From: Branchipolynoe longqiensis
Taxonomy: Eukaryota; Annelida; Polychaeta; Phyllodocida; Polynoidae
Direction: 5' to 3'
Assembly: GCA_030323885.1 (NCBI GenBank)
Contig: CM059189.1
Span: forward strand, 46,569,015 to 46,633,014
DNA length: 64,000 nucleotides
Position numbers and translations under genes: made by a program. The notes under the pieces were generated by a model. That model searched no databases and was not told the origin of the DNA. It saw only the letters and a list, made by a program, of their open reading frames with translations. This document shows, piece after piece, positions 54,613 to 64,000 of this stretch (its first letter is position 1; each line of letters opens with the position of its first letter).

Positions 54613-54752
54613 AATTGTGTTGTTGTTTTAAGTCCTAGCAACATCTAAGGTAATATCATGACGGGTACCGACTTGTGACAGTGCACACTCATGGCGACTT
54701 TATAGTGCTGTCCCACTGTGAAACCGGGCCGCCAGCACCTTGACCTGATAGC
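54613..54752 (-). mobile_element. SINE1 copy S16, 5'-truncated
   Basis: GTTGTTTTAAGTCCTAGCAA marks the tail, then the reversed body to CAGCACCTTGACCTGATA. No head. Confidence 0.82.
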
Positions 54753-54869
54753 CTCAAACTGGGTGGGGCCCAAACCTTTTTGTTGGTTGTGTGAATAAAT
54801 AATCGCACTATTACACCCCACTGTCAGCCAACGTTTGTCAAGTATAATAACCAACCTAGTGTATTAATC

Positions 54870-55360
54870 TACAGAATAACCCTGTTAAACCAAACTTGAA
54901 GGGACCCTAGAAATTTGTGTGGATTAACCGATCATTGGTTTAACCGAGCTTTGGCTTTGGCAAAAAAGTGCGTGCATTATGAATGAAATATACAATGTAT
55001 GTGGACACTTTGATTATTGTTTTTATGTATGTACAGGATAACCCGTTAAACCAAGCTTGGTTAAACCAAACAATCAGTTAATCCAAACTTTTTTCGGCAG
55101 CCCGGCAAAATACTACCATTTATCATATAAAAAAGTCTCAGATGACCTTATAACCACATGAAAGATTGGTTTAACCATACCGGAAGTGGCCTGGTGCCTG
55201 ACAATTTTGTTTGGAATAACCAATACATTGGATTAACCGACTTTGGTTTAACCAACTTTTTGATATGATAAATGATAGTATTTTGGCTAGCTGCCGAAAA
55301 AAGTTTGGATTAACCAATCGTTCGGTTTAACCGAGCTTGGTTTAATGGGGTTGTGCTGTA
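54870..55360. mobile_element. TK MITE, copy K3 (complete)
   Basis: Left end TACAGAATAACCCTGTTAAA, right end TTTAATGGGGTTGTGCTGTA. The interior matches K1 and K2. Confidence 0.85.
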
Positions 55361-55747
55361 TTACAGAAAAGAAGCACACCCTCCTAAGAGAAACAGGATT
55401 ATCCTGATTTAAATAATGCAAGGGTGCAAATTGCAACCATATGGGATAATATCTGATCCACACAATTCGCAGCGCAGGAAGAATGGGTCAACAGGCGCCC
55501 AGTCATGTTTTGAAGAAAGGGATAGCATGTGGTGTTTGTTCTAACTCTTTTTGTGCGCGTCTTGTCAGCGGATGGGGAGACGGGCTGACAATTAAAGGAT
55601 GCTGACAGGCACTTTTAAGTGACGGCTACTTCTTAAAGGGCGGGTAAGATCGATAACTGTGTTTTTCTTTGTACACTGGGAAATAAAGAAACTTCAGCCC
55701 CGATGAGACCCTCGATTTGCAGAATAAGAATGATTATCATCATCATC
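55361..55747. other. No gene seen; short (ATC)n
   Basis: (ATC)4 at about 55735-55747 is the 5' junction of the LINE fragment that follows. Confidence 0.5.
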
Positions 55748-56392
55748 AGAAAACAATCAGGTCCATTCCCATAACACACAACAGATAAATAGTATACATT
55801 ACAAACACACTAGAAACAAATATGGCAAAATAACAACTGAAAACCAAGGAACCAATACATTGAACTCAATACCAGTAGAGACTAAAAACCCTAAAACTAT
55901 GAAAAATGTCTGTAAGAATTAAAGATAAGCTATCTCAATGCATACTAAATCGATTACCAGTAAAGAATATAAATAATAGGACATAGTGATCATTAACTAG
56001 TCGCATAATTTAAAATATCAAGTGGCTATGGCAAAGAACATCAAATATACCTCTATTAAGATACATGCAAAATAACTACTGATACTGCATGTAAGTACAT
56101 GAATACATGACACAATATACATATAATATTCCTATCATTACATCTTTTTACTAACTGGAAAGAGATGCATCAGTATCTCATCACAATCATTAATTAAAAA
56201 TGTAGCTTAAGTTTAATTACTTGTTATTGTCATCACTTGTCCATTCACATCATGGAGACCAGCTAGATAAGCATCGCATTTCTGGGATCATTTCTGTCTG
56301 TAAGGAATTTGTATTCATTTATTGTGTCACCTCTGTTTATTGTAAATATACCCTGCAGAGAGTTAAAATAAAAGATTTGAATTTGAATCGTA
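55748..56392 (+). mobile_element. CR1/L2-like LINE, 3' fragment (second copy)
   Basis: Matches 52180-52745: GAAAACAATCAGGTCCATTC at the start, the last RT codons with several disabling changes, then the 3' UTR and a TTTGAATTTGAA tail. It includes about 70 bp absent from the first copy. It is dead and 5'-truncated. Confidence 0.88.
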
Positions 56393-57358
56393 TTATTTTG
56401 TTTGGTTATAATGCGGTATTATATCTGTCACCATCTTTGGTGAAGATTAAAATGAATATTATTTGTAACTCCGCAAGACACAACCAAATACAAGTATTGG
56501 TTGAGAAAAGGAGCATCATTCCTCTGGCTGGTCAACAAAATAGCTTCGGAGCGTTTTATTTATATTGGTCAAAATGTATAATGGGAGTGACATCGATATC
56601 CGTGCTCACACTAGTTTAGCAATGACAAGCAGGGGGTTTGTGTACTTGTGCGCAAACCCAAGTGTCCCAGGCCACTATAGAGCCAGTGGGACTGGGTGGG
56701 TGTAGCGTTAGTAGCGCGTAAATGGTACCAACCCTCTGTTAAATAATATTTACATAGTGTATTTATCTAGCAGATAAATAAATAAACAAAATTTATGTGA
56801 CAGCTATCAAATACCATTTCCTGTTCAATCCTTAGATTAGCGTCAACATGTTTCCTGCATCGTAGAAGGTATAATTTGAAAAGATCAGCTACAGTATTTA
56901 AAAAAACTGGGATCTGCATTGATGTAAGGTTCTTTTTCTTAGGCGTTTTTGTTGTTGGTGTTCTTGTTGTTAAGTTGTTTCTTTTTGCTCTTGTGCAGAT
57001 GTTGCAGCCCAAATTGTTCAGTTTCTTACGTAGTATCAACAGCAATATGCTGCACAAGTCTGGGCCTGATGGGGTTTGATCAATAATTTGTCGACACTGG
57101 CATTGCTTCATTGTGGTAATAAATTGTCTAACACTGGATGTAGCTCAGGACCAGTACGCATGTAAGTTTTTACAAATAGTTTTGGGGAGTTATTCCCTTT
57201 TCCATATTGTTGCGTATTCTTTTTTCGCTAGTTATTTAATAGACCTTTTCCATGAAGCATGCACAATAAGCTGTTACAGAGGGAGTTTGGTGATGGAAAT
57301 CATCTGTGAGACCTTTTCCTTATTGCATTCTGCATAGTGACCGGTTAGACACACCATA
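56393..57358. other. No gene seen
   Basis: A 114-codon frame (minus, 56767-57111) has no recognisable domain. No repeat was recognised. Confidence 0.45.
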
Positions 57359-57758
57359 AAGGCCCGGTCACATACACATTACTGGACATAGTTGAACGTA
57401 GTGGATGCTAATCTAGTTGAACGTAGTTGAACGTAGTTGAACGTAGTTGAACGTAGTTGAACGTAGTTGAACGTAGTTTAACGTAGTTTAACATAGTTTA
57501 ACATAGTTTCACATAATTGAACGTAGTTGAATGTAGTTGAACGTAGCAGATGCTAACATAGTTGAACGTAGTTGAACATAGTTGAATGTAGTTGAATGTA
57601 GTTGAACGTAGTTGAATGTACTGGAGAAGTATGGATGCCAGCACGTTCAACTACGTTCAACTATGTTCAACTACGTTCAACTATGTTCAACTACGTTCAA
57701 CTATGTTAGCCTCCACTACATCAAACTACGTCCACTAATGTGTATGTGACCGAGCCTT
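57359..57758. mobile_element. WR-E word-repeat MITE
   Basis: The ends AAGGCCCGGTCACATACACA and the inverse of AAGGCTCGGTCACATACACA agree over about 30 bp, with TA at 57357-57358 and 57759-57760. The left arm is a tandem array of the 10-bp word GTTGAACGTA, and the right arm carries the inverse TACGTTCAAC. The turn-around lies at about 57610-57650. There is no CATGC core. Confidence 0.9.
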
Positions 57759-57760
57759 TA

Positions 57761-58603
57761 GTCCTCTAGCCGCTGTTAGAGTCAGTGTGTAAAATTTCCC
57801 GATAATTACACATTGGCAGATGTGTCATCTAGTCTATAGTAATTACAATTGTTATATGAAAAGGTAAATGATATATATAGAGCCAGAGGCATTAAGGTAT
57901 TATGTGGTGCTGGTGATCGTTTACTGAGTTTTATATAAACATTATGTAGTTATAGATAGTCTGAGAGGGGCACCACTCATAGTGTGATAGAGCCTTAGCA
58001 GCTCTGCTCACATACCCCCTCCCCCCAAATGTTATTTATGTATCACTGCACACCCAGACACAACAGGGCACTGTAGCCATAAACAACCAAGGCTTGGATA
58101 CAAGCATATTGAATGTCCATTGGTTGATTGGAGAATGCCTACTGCTGATTGGAGGAGCTGATCAGGTGTGACAGCCATCTTGGATTCATGAAACTATATA
58201 GTAATAAACCTTAAGGTGCACGCTCTCTGTCTTTCTGTGCACGTTCTACTCTATCTTTCTCTTGCCTGTAGTGATTTCATATTTAGCCTACCTACACAAC
58301 CACACTGCCAGCCGTCGACTCTAAAGGCGGGTTGGTGGTGGACATCAAGTATTATCTACAGTGTTTTGTTTGGGGTCGCCATATGAGTATCACAGTCCAC
58401 ACCGCTCTCATACTGTATTCATCATGTTTAATGTCTGTTGTGTATTTATAGTTGGAGGTAGTATTTATAGTTGCAATCAGTCGCCAACACATTCAAACAT
58501 TATAACGCCTACGATCAAACATCAATAACATAGACATTAACGCTGACATTTCACTAGCAATGCTCGCAACAAATACATTGTCCTATTTATTAAATAAATG
58601 CAA
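57761..58603. other. No gene seen; possible LTR-like segment
   Basis: At about 58050-58330 a segment contains a TATA-like ACTATATAGTAATAAACC, a C/T-rich stretch and TTGGTGGTGGACATC, loosely like an LTR followed by a primer-binding site. No second LTR or gag/pol was found, so this is a weak suggestion. Confidence 0.25.
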
Positions 58604-58915
58604 TTAAAGTTTGCGTGTTCCGATGGTTTTGAGTTTTGGTATTTTTTCTGAAATAAATATATTAAATTGATTGTTATAATCTACCTTACTTGAGTTTGAA
58701 GGAATTTTTATTTTAAATGGCTACCTTTTGAGATATTTGCATTTATTTTGACATTCATGCCAAAGCTCTGACACAATAGGCTTCAGCAGTAACAGGTTCT
58801 ATTAAATTGATTCAGTCCCCCTTTCTATGTGACAACACATGCTTAATAGCTGCCTCAGTATTTAAGTTAGATAGGTAGAATCAAATCTAGGTGAGTGTTT
58901 TGGTTTTGGCAATCC
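58604..58915 (+). mobile_element. TJ MITE, copy J5 (right end lost)
   Basis: Starts TTAAAGTTTGCGTGTTCCGA and follows the TJ interior to a TTTTGGTTTTGG block near 58910. The right TIR is absent. Confidence 0.78.
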
Positions 58916-59001
58916 TATTATATATACAAATTGTGAAAAAAGCAATGTCGATACATATTTGCTTCTATCCTGTTAGTATCACTGACTGATTTTATCTATA
59001 T

Positions 59002-59250
59002 TTGACTGTCTCAAAAGGTGCTAAGTAATTTGGGACAAAACTTTGTCCCTTATAACGATCAACATACTATCTGCTTATGCATTTGCTCAGGATAAACTGA
59101 TTTATGGTGTTTCGTAATCCCAATAGAATACATATTGCTTTGAAGCAAATGTCCTTCTGTTTTCAATGTTACCATTTCTGTGCTATTTTGTGTCAATGGT
59201 TATGTGGACAAAAAAAGAAAGAGTTATCACCTTTTGAGACAGGCTCATAT
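59002..59250 (-). mobile_element. TO MITE, copy O3
   Basis: Inverse of O1 and O2: GACTGTCTCAAAAGGTGCTA at the left and CACCTTTTGAGACAGGCTCA at the right. Confidence 0.82.
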
Positions 59251-59864
59251 AGGTGTTGCAATCTTGTAACACCGGGAAATCGTGACTAACGTTTTGTGTG
59301 TACTTATATATCATGAAGGTGTTGTAATTCTGGATACCACTATTGATATTGGACTACAGTCAAAATAGTATCAATAAGTTATATGATGTGTAATCACGCA
59401 ACATAGACTATTCAGTAGTAAGCCATGTAGTTCCATATTTAATGTTCTAACCTAAAATTTCTCAATTGAAGTATCTCCAAAATTAGTCATTTATAATCAA
59501 AGTTACTTCAAACTACAATAAAATCGATTGTAGACAGGATAATTATTATTATTATATAAAAAGGCGGAGCATCTTCTCCTTTATTATTGTTCTGATTATT
59601 ACTGTGTAGTAATGGGTCTGTTATTTAATGACGATTAATATGTATATTGGCCTATCACGACCCGACTTGATCGATCCCTCTGTGCGCCACCCTGTGTTGG
59701 TGCCCTGCGAACGGCTAATCGGCCATTTCGCACCAGGCTTTCAAACTTATAACCGGCTAGGCATTATGCTAGCCAAGATCTCGCATTAAAAGTGATCAAC
59801 CCATACTTACGTTTGTCTTGTCTTTTTTGGAGTGTAGCCTAACTTTATAATTGCATATGTTAGA
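59251..59864. other. No gene seen
   Basis: A short ATT repeat lies near 59544-59556. Nothing else was recognised. Confidence 0.45.
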
Positions 59865-60207
59865 TTAAAGTTGCATAGTCCGAGGGGTTTGAATGTCTGT
59901 CATCATTTTCTGAGATAACTGTATTAAGTTGATGGTTACAATCTACCTGACTTTAATTTGAAGCAGCTCTTGTTTTAAATGGCTAACTTTGGAGATATAT
60001 TACCTCTTACTGCGGAAGCCTATGGTGTCCGAGTTTTGATTTGATTGCCAAAGTAAATTTGTCATGTTTGCACTTCAAATATCTCAAAGGCTAGCCATTT
60101 AAAATAATTTACTTCAAACTAAAGTAAGATAGATTATAGTAATCAATAGTAATATATTTATCTCAGAAAATGACTAAAACTCAAAACCATCGGACCATGT
60201 AACTTAA
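59865..60207. mobile_element. TJ MITE, copy J6, palindromic form
   Basis: The first half (59865 to about 60000) is TJ left-half sequence. The second half (about 60060-60207) is the same left half inverted, ending CATCGGACCATGTAACTTAA. The TJ right-half sequence is absent. Confidence 0.8.
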
Positions 60208-61156
60208 AAAATATATGCATGACTATATCTAGCCTCGCCATCAGCATTACTAGGATAAAGCATTGAAGCAGTGGATTGACGAAAATCAATTGAAATTTCC
60301 CCAGGTTTATCAGCGAATGATCCCTCCCCGCAAGAACATCTTTTAAATTAATTGTTCGTGTCGGTTCGTCAACGGGGGTAATTTGCATGTGAATGAGGGG
60401 CTGCTGCTGCATTGGCACCACCTGGATTCGATCCCGACTGACTAACACGCCCCCTACCGGACCTCCACAGAACCAGATCTCACCATGCTAGAGCTCTGAC
60501 ATCACTTCCGGTCAATGACGGGCCAGCAGGTCCTGGTTTTCAACACAACGCCTCCAGACGACGGACCGACAACAACTACCACCTTACTCGGCCACCCACC
60601 CATCCCTACAATAAGACAAGAGAGCTCGATAGGGTTAAGAGCCTGATTTATTGACCTATACCACCTGTTGACCTTATTCGATTTGACCTATTATACATAT
60701 GACCTTCTCTTGAATAAAGTCCATGTCATGTAGTTCCTTGTTCTTGTTGTAAATTATTAAATAAATATAATGTTTAACTTAAAAATTATAAAGAAATAGT
60801 AACCGAGATCTGATGACATATCAACTAAGAGCAACCAGTCAGCGCCATCATTTCTGCACCAATCGTCACACCATATGGAGAAGCCATACACAGCCAGACT
60901 CCCCCAGTAGTATTATCTCCCAAGCAGCTAGCAATAAAAATGGCGCGCAGCATAGTGTAGCCAAACTAATAAATGTAAATTATTGATATAGTGGCAGTTT
61001 CCGGCCATGCACCACCTGGCAACCCATGGGCACATAACTCACGCGGCCAGGCTTAGGGATATTGAAGATGAGAAATGTATCAAATATATATACATATATA
61101 TATATATATATATGAGCGTGAACATGGTTGTAAATATATATAAACCATCATTAAAT
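60208..61156. other. No gene seen; tail fragment and A-rich tail
   Basis: A tail type 2 fragment lies at about 60240-60320. A TTGAATAAAG signal near 60711 followed by A-rich sequence hints at an old retroposon end. Frames are short and unrecognised. Confidence 0.45.
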
Positions 61157-61401
61157 ATATGAAGAGTTCAGCCGCAAAACCCTGTAAAAGCCGATCCAAA
61201 AAATGAAATAAAATAAAGTTTTTTTACCTGAAGGTTATTCTAAATCTCACAAATTCCACTTTTCTTGTGATGAGATGGTTATGGAGAGATGATAACAAAA
61301 ATAGGTATGGACAGAAATGAACCTTCTGAAGGTTTTATTCTCATGTTTATGTCAATTTTCTGATTGGCGTTTACGGGTTTTTTCGCCTGAACCCTTCATA
61401 T
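61157..61401. mobile_element. TU MITE with (TA)n on both flanks
   Basis: ATGAAGAGTTCAGCCGCAAA at the left is inverted by TTTCGCCTGAACCCTTCATA at the right. (TA)n lies outside both ends. Single ends of the same family occur at 42914 and 48603. Confidence 0.75.
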
Positions 61402-61421
61402 GTATATATAACCATGCCTAA

Positions 61422-61476
<55 letters not shown>

Positions 61477-61486
61477 TAAGCACGCT

Positions 61487-61517
<31 letters not shown>

Positions 61518-61884
61518 GACTAGGCTATATGTATATTTAACCATTATTAAATATGTATATGAGAGTAAGCATGGTTTGACAAATATATATGTAACCATTG
61601 TTATTAGACATATATTTATTAATTAAGATGGCAGAAACTGGTAGTAACCCAGCATTAAGAGAGTAACCCTCGTTAAATAGATATATACATGAATAATGCA
61701 CCGTGTCTAAAGTGATCTATTGAACCATAGTTAAATTTGTATATATATATTTATTTAACCACGGTTTAATATATCTATACATTTATATAGTTGTCCTAGA
61801 TAAATTAGAAAGACACAAGACATTATAGTGGGTAAGAGTTGTAATCTCTGGCAAGAGGAACTACGCCCCTTACCAAAAAGAAAA
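61402..61884. repeat. TA microsatellite block
   Basis: Long (TA)n runs at about 61418-61470 and 61493-61517, with TATATATTTAAACCA-type words between and after. Confidence 0.75.
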
Positions 61885-62055
61885 ATCCAGCGGTACAGTG
61901 AGTGTATGTAAGGGGGCAGACGTGGCGCCCCCCAACGGACATGAGTGAGAGCAGAATGGTAGTTGGTAGGTTAAGAAGGCCCAACCAGCAGATGACTGGG
62001 GGTGGGGTAGTAGATAGGCTAGGGAGAGGATGGAAGCTTCCGGCCTTATTATACT
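61885..62055 (+). repeat. Dispersed repeat W, copy W2
   Basis: Shares its two ends with W1 (37095-37265). Confidence 0.5.
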
Positions 62056-62525
62056 CGTATAATGGCTTATACAGCATATATATATACAACCGTGGTTAAT
62101 TGTTTTAAATATATTAACAACAGTTATTTATATGTCTATTTATATTCATCCATGGGTAAATATATCTACTTAGCCCTGGATAATTATATACTGTATATTT
62201 AACCATGCTCTCTCACTCTCATAATGTCTCTAAATACAATCAATATAACTAGTGGCAGTTCCCATTGTGAGGGCAACTTAAGACCCGCACGTCTTACTCA
62301 ATCCCAGTTTATGTCATCTTTATTGTGTCGACTAACACAATATTGAGTCAATAGCTGCCTTCAGAGAGCCAGTCAGCTAAGAAGGAAATGATCAACCGCG
62401 ACAATGATAAAACCAAGTACTTCCCCATCGTTCAGTTTCCAATGAGAACCAGCAATGCCGATGGTTTATGGGCGGGGTTAGATTGACTTAACCATCGGGT
62501 ACCCCTCCCCCCTTTTATAGTAAAA
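62056..62525. other. No gene seen
   Basis: TATATA words to about 62210. Nothing else was recognised. Confidence 0.45.
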
Positions 62526-62899
62526 GCTTAATTGTTGGAGTTTTGCATCCTGGCAACATCTAAGGTAATGCCAGGACAGGTACCGAATTGTGATGGTGTG
62601 CACTCATGTTGAGTTTATAGTGCTGCCCCACTGGGAGACCAGGCCACCAGCACCATGACTCGATATCCCACTCAGTCACATTATCCCGACTCTGAGCTAA
62701 CCAGTCCTTGTCCTATCCTATTAATGCCGAGCGCCGGGCTAAGAAGCAACAAGTGTCAATTGTGTAAGTCATTGGTTTGACTCGACTGGGAATCAAACCC
62801 CGGACCATAGACCTTATATGTTGCTAGGAGGTAAAACAACCAACAACAACACCAACTCTACACGGGAACCCTGCGCTCAACCGATTCGGTCACCACGTC
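62526..62899 (-). mobile_element. SINE1 copy S17 with a second SINE tail inserted in its head
   Basis: Tail TTGTTGGAGTTTTGCATCCT, body, then the head is broken at about 62806-62855 by a forward SINE1 tail (TAGACCTTATATGTTGCTAG, then (CAA)n). The head resumes with CTACACGGGAACCC and ends CAACCGATTCGGTCACC. Confidence 0.75.
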
Positions 62900-63355
62900 T
62901 ATATGGTGTATGGTGTATGGTGTATGGGGTATGGTGTATGGGGTATGGTGTATGGTGTATGGTGTGTGGTGCGTCGTGTGTGGTGTGTGGTGTGTGGTGC
63001 GTGGTGTGTGGTGTGTCGTCTGTGGTGGGTGGTGTGTGGTGTGTGGTTCGTGTTGTGTGGTGTGTGGTATGTGGTGGGTGGTGTGTGGTGTATGGGGTAT
63101 GGTGTATGGTGTATGGGGTATGGGGTATGGCGTATGGTGTATGGTGTATGGGTATGGTGCATGATACATGATGCCTTGTGCATGGTGCATGGTTCATGAT
63201 GCATGGTGCATGGTACATGGTACATGGTGCATGGTACCTGGTACATGGTACATGGTACATTGTATATGGTGCATGGTACATGGTACATGGTATAGGGTAC
63301 ATGGTATATGGTATATGATATATAGTATATGGCATATGGTATATACTATATAGTA
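62900..63355 (+). repeat. Heptamer satellite
   Basis: A 7-bp unit (GGTGTAT) drifts along the array: GGTGTAT, then GGTGTGT, then GGTGTAT again, then GGTACAT/GGTGCAT, then GGTATAT. Seven is not divisible by three, so all frames repeat a 7-residue peptide, and several long frames on both strands result. None is a gene. Confidence 0.9.
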
Positions 63356-63827
63356 AAGGGTGACATGCAGTTGGCAGGAGAGGAACTATAAGCGCTAAAG
63401 CAATTGCAGACCAATGACCATGTCAGCGTCCCCACCCCCACCCCACGCTCCCCAGTTAATAAACTGGCGGTAGTGTCAGTCCTATAAATATCCGGCTGCG
63501 AGCAGGCGAGCCTATCTCATATATAACGCATGCATGTGCGTTCTAATTAAACTGTGCGAGATATATGCAACAGGGGCCTGGATTGGGATTCCCAAGTGCT
63601 TCACATACTTTTTTGGCGATGAAATAAAATGGTTATAGTATAAAATGTGACGGAACAAAACACTGTACAAACGCCTTTATTATATTTTAATATAAATAAA
63701 TATAGTTGTGATCGTAGGAAGCTTGCATCTGCGTCCCTGCGTATGTTGAAGGTAGGGCAATGTATAAGGACAGTACTGACACTCAGCTATATCTATAACA
63801 TTTGCATAAGCAATTATATCAATTTTC
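63356..63827. other. No gene seen
   Basis: No recognisable feature. Confidence 0.45.
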
Positions 63828-64000
63828 TTTTTTTTTTTTTCAAGTGTTTTTATTCTTCTGAATAACATGTTGTCAGCGCTAATGAACTGGTCTTCCAGCC
63901 CTAATCACAATTGCCTCTACACAGTCAACAAATCTACAACAATATACAGATAGACAATTACAGGAAAATAAGCAAAACATCGGTACATGAATGATAGGTA
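63828..64000 (-). mobile_element. Retroposon 3' end with poly(A) signal, runs off the window
   Basis: On the minus strand, GGAAGACCAGTTCATTAGCG, then ATTCAGAAGAATAAAAACAC and a run of about 12 A. The order matches 38290-38420. The body lies beyond the window edge. Confidence 0.6.

Noticed and set aside
62858..63335. Long H/T/P- or V/W/C-rich ORFs on both strands
   Set aside because: They are by-products of the heptamer satellite.

Overview
This window looks like a repeat-dense intergenic or accessory region of an invertebrate animal genome. The evidence is abundant tRNA-derived SINEs, CR1/L2-like and other non-LTR retrotransposon pieces, pogo-like and TTAA-type MITEs, minisatellites and TA microsatellites. 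There is no bacterial-style operon structure and no host gene I can support. A marine invertebrate is my guess for the source, but I cannot name the species or phylum. The only long ORF with recognisable protein function is the reverse transcriptase of a 5'-truncated non-LTR retrotransposon at about 50.13-52.38 kb.

Layout. 0-6 kb: two adjacent WR-A elements (word GCGTATG), a complete SINE1 with an 11-bp target-site duplication (TSD), a SINE2 dimer, a TO MITE, an RT C-terminal relic and WR-F copy 1. 6.3-8 kb: a 39-bp minisatellite with a 117-bp higher-order period. 8-16 kb: mostly TIR elements (TJ, pogo-like, WR-F, TM, WR-G, TO, WR-H) and SINE2 arrays. 16-23.5 kb: SINEs, a TN MITE, a WR-B copy inserted into a TJ copy, and a decayed LINE. 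23.8-27.1 kb: a 13-bp minisatellite, C-rich tracts and a nested palindromic cluster. 27.3-36 kb: a dispersed repeat, WR-C, WR-B, an inverted-repeat structure built on SINE sequence, WR-D, a pogo-like MITE and a 36-bp purine minisatellite. 36-49 kb: TM, SINE1, WR-A, pogo-like, WR-Y and WR-B elements and a fresh LINE 3' fragment with a 10-bp TSD. 50-57 kb: the RT-bearing LINE inserted in an older LINE, further RT relics, WR-B and pogo-like copies. 57-64 kb: WR-E, TJ, TO, TU, TA microsatellites and a heptamer satellite.

The most unusual pattern is a set of word-repeat (WR) elements. Each has inverted arms filled with a degenerate, family-specific short word (GCGTATG, CCGGACACC, GGTCGCAAACT, GGTCCGGGG, GTTGAACGTA and others). 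Families with unrelated words nevertheless share two things: termini close to AAGSCCC-GTCACA flanked by TA, and, in at least three families, a central palindrome close to TTTTGARCATGCRCAAAA. Much of the window's sequence can be read as these elements and SINEs inserting into one another. No transposase that could move them is present.

Names such as WR-A, TJ, SINE1 are local labels invented for this report. All similarity statements come from reading by eye; no alignment or database search was run.
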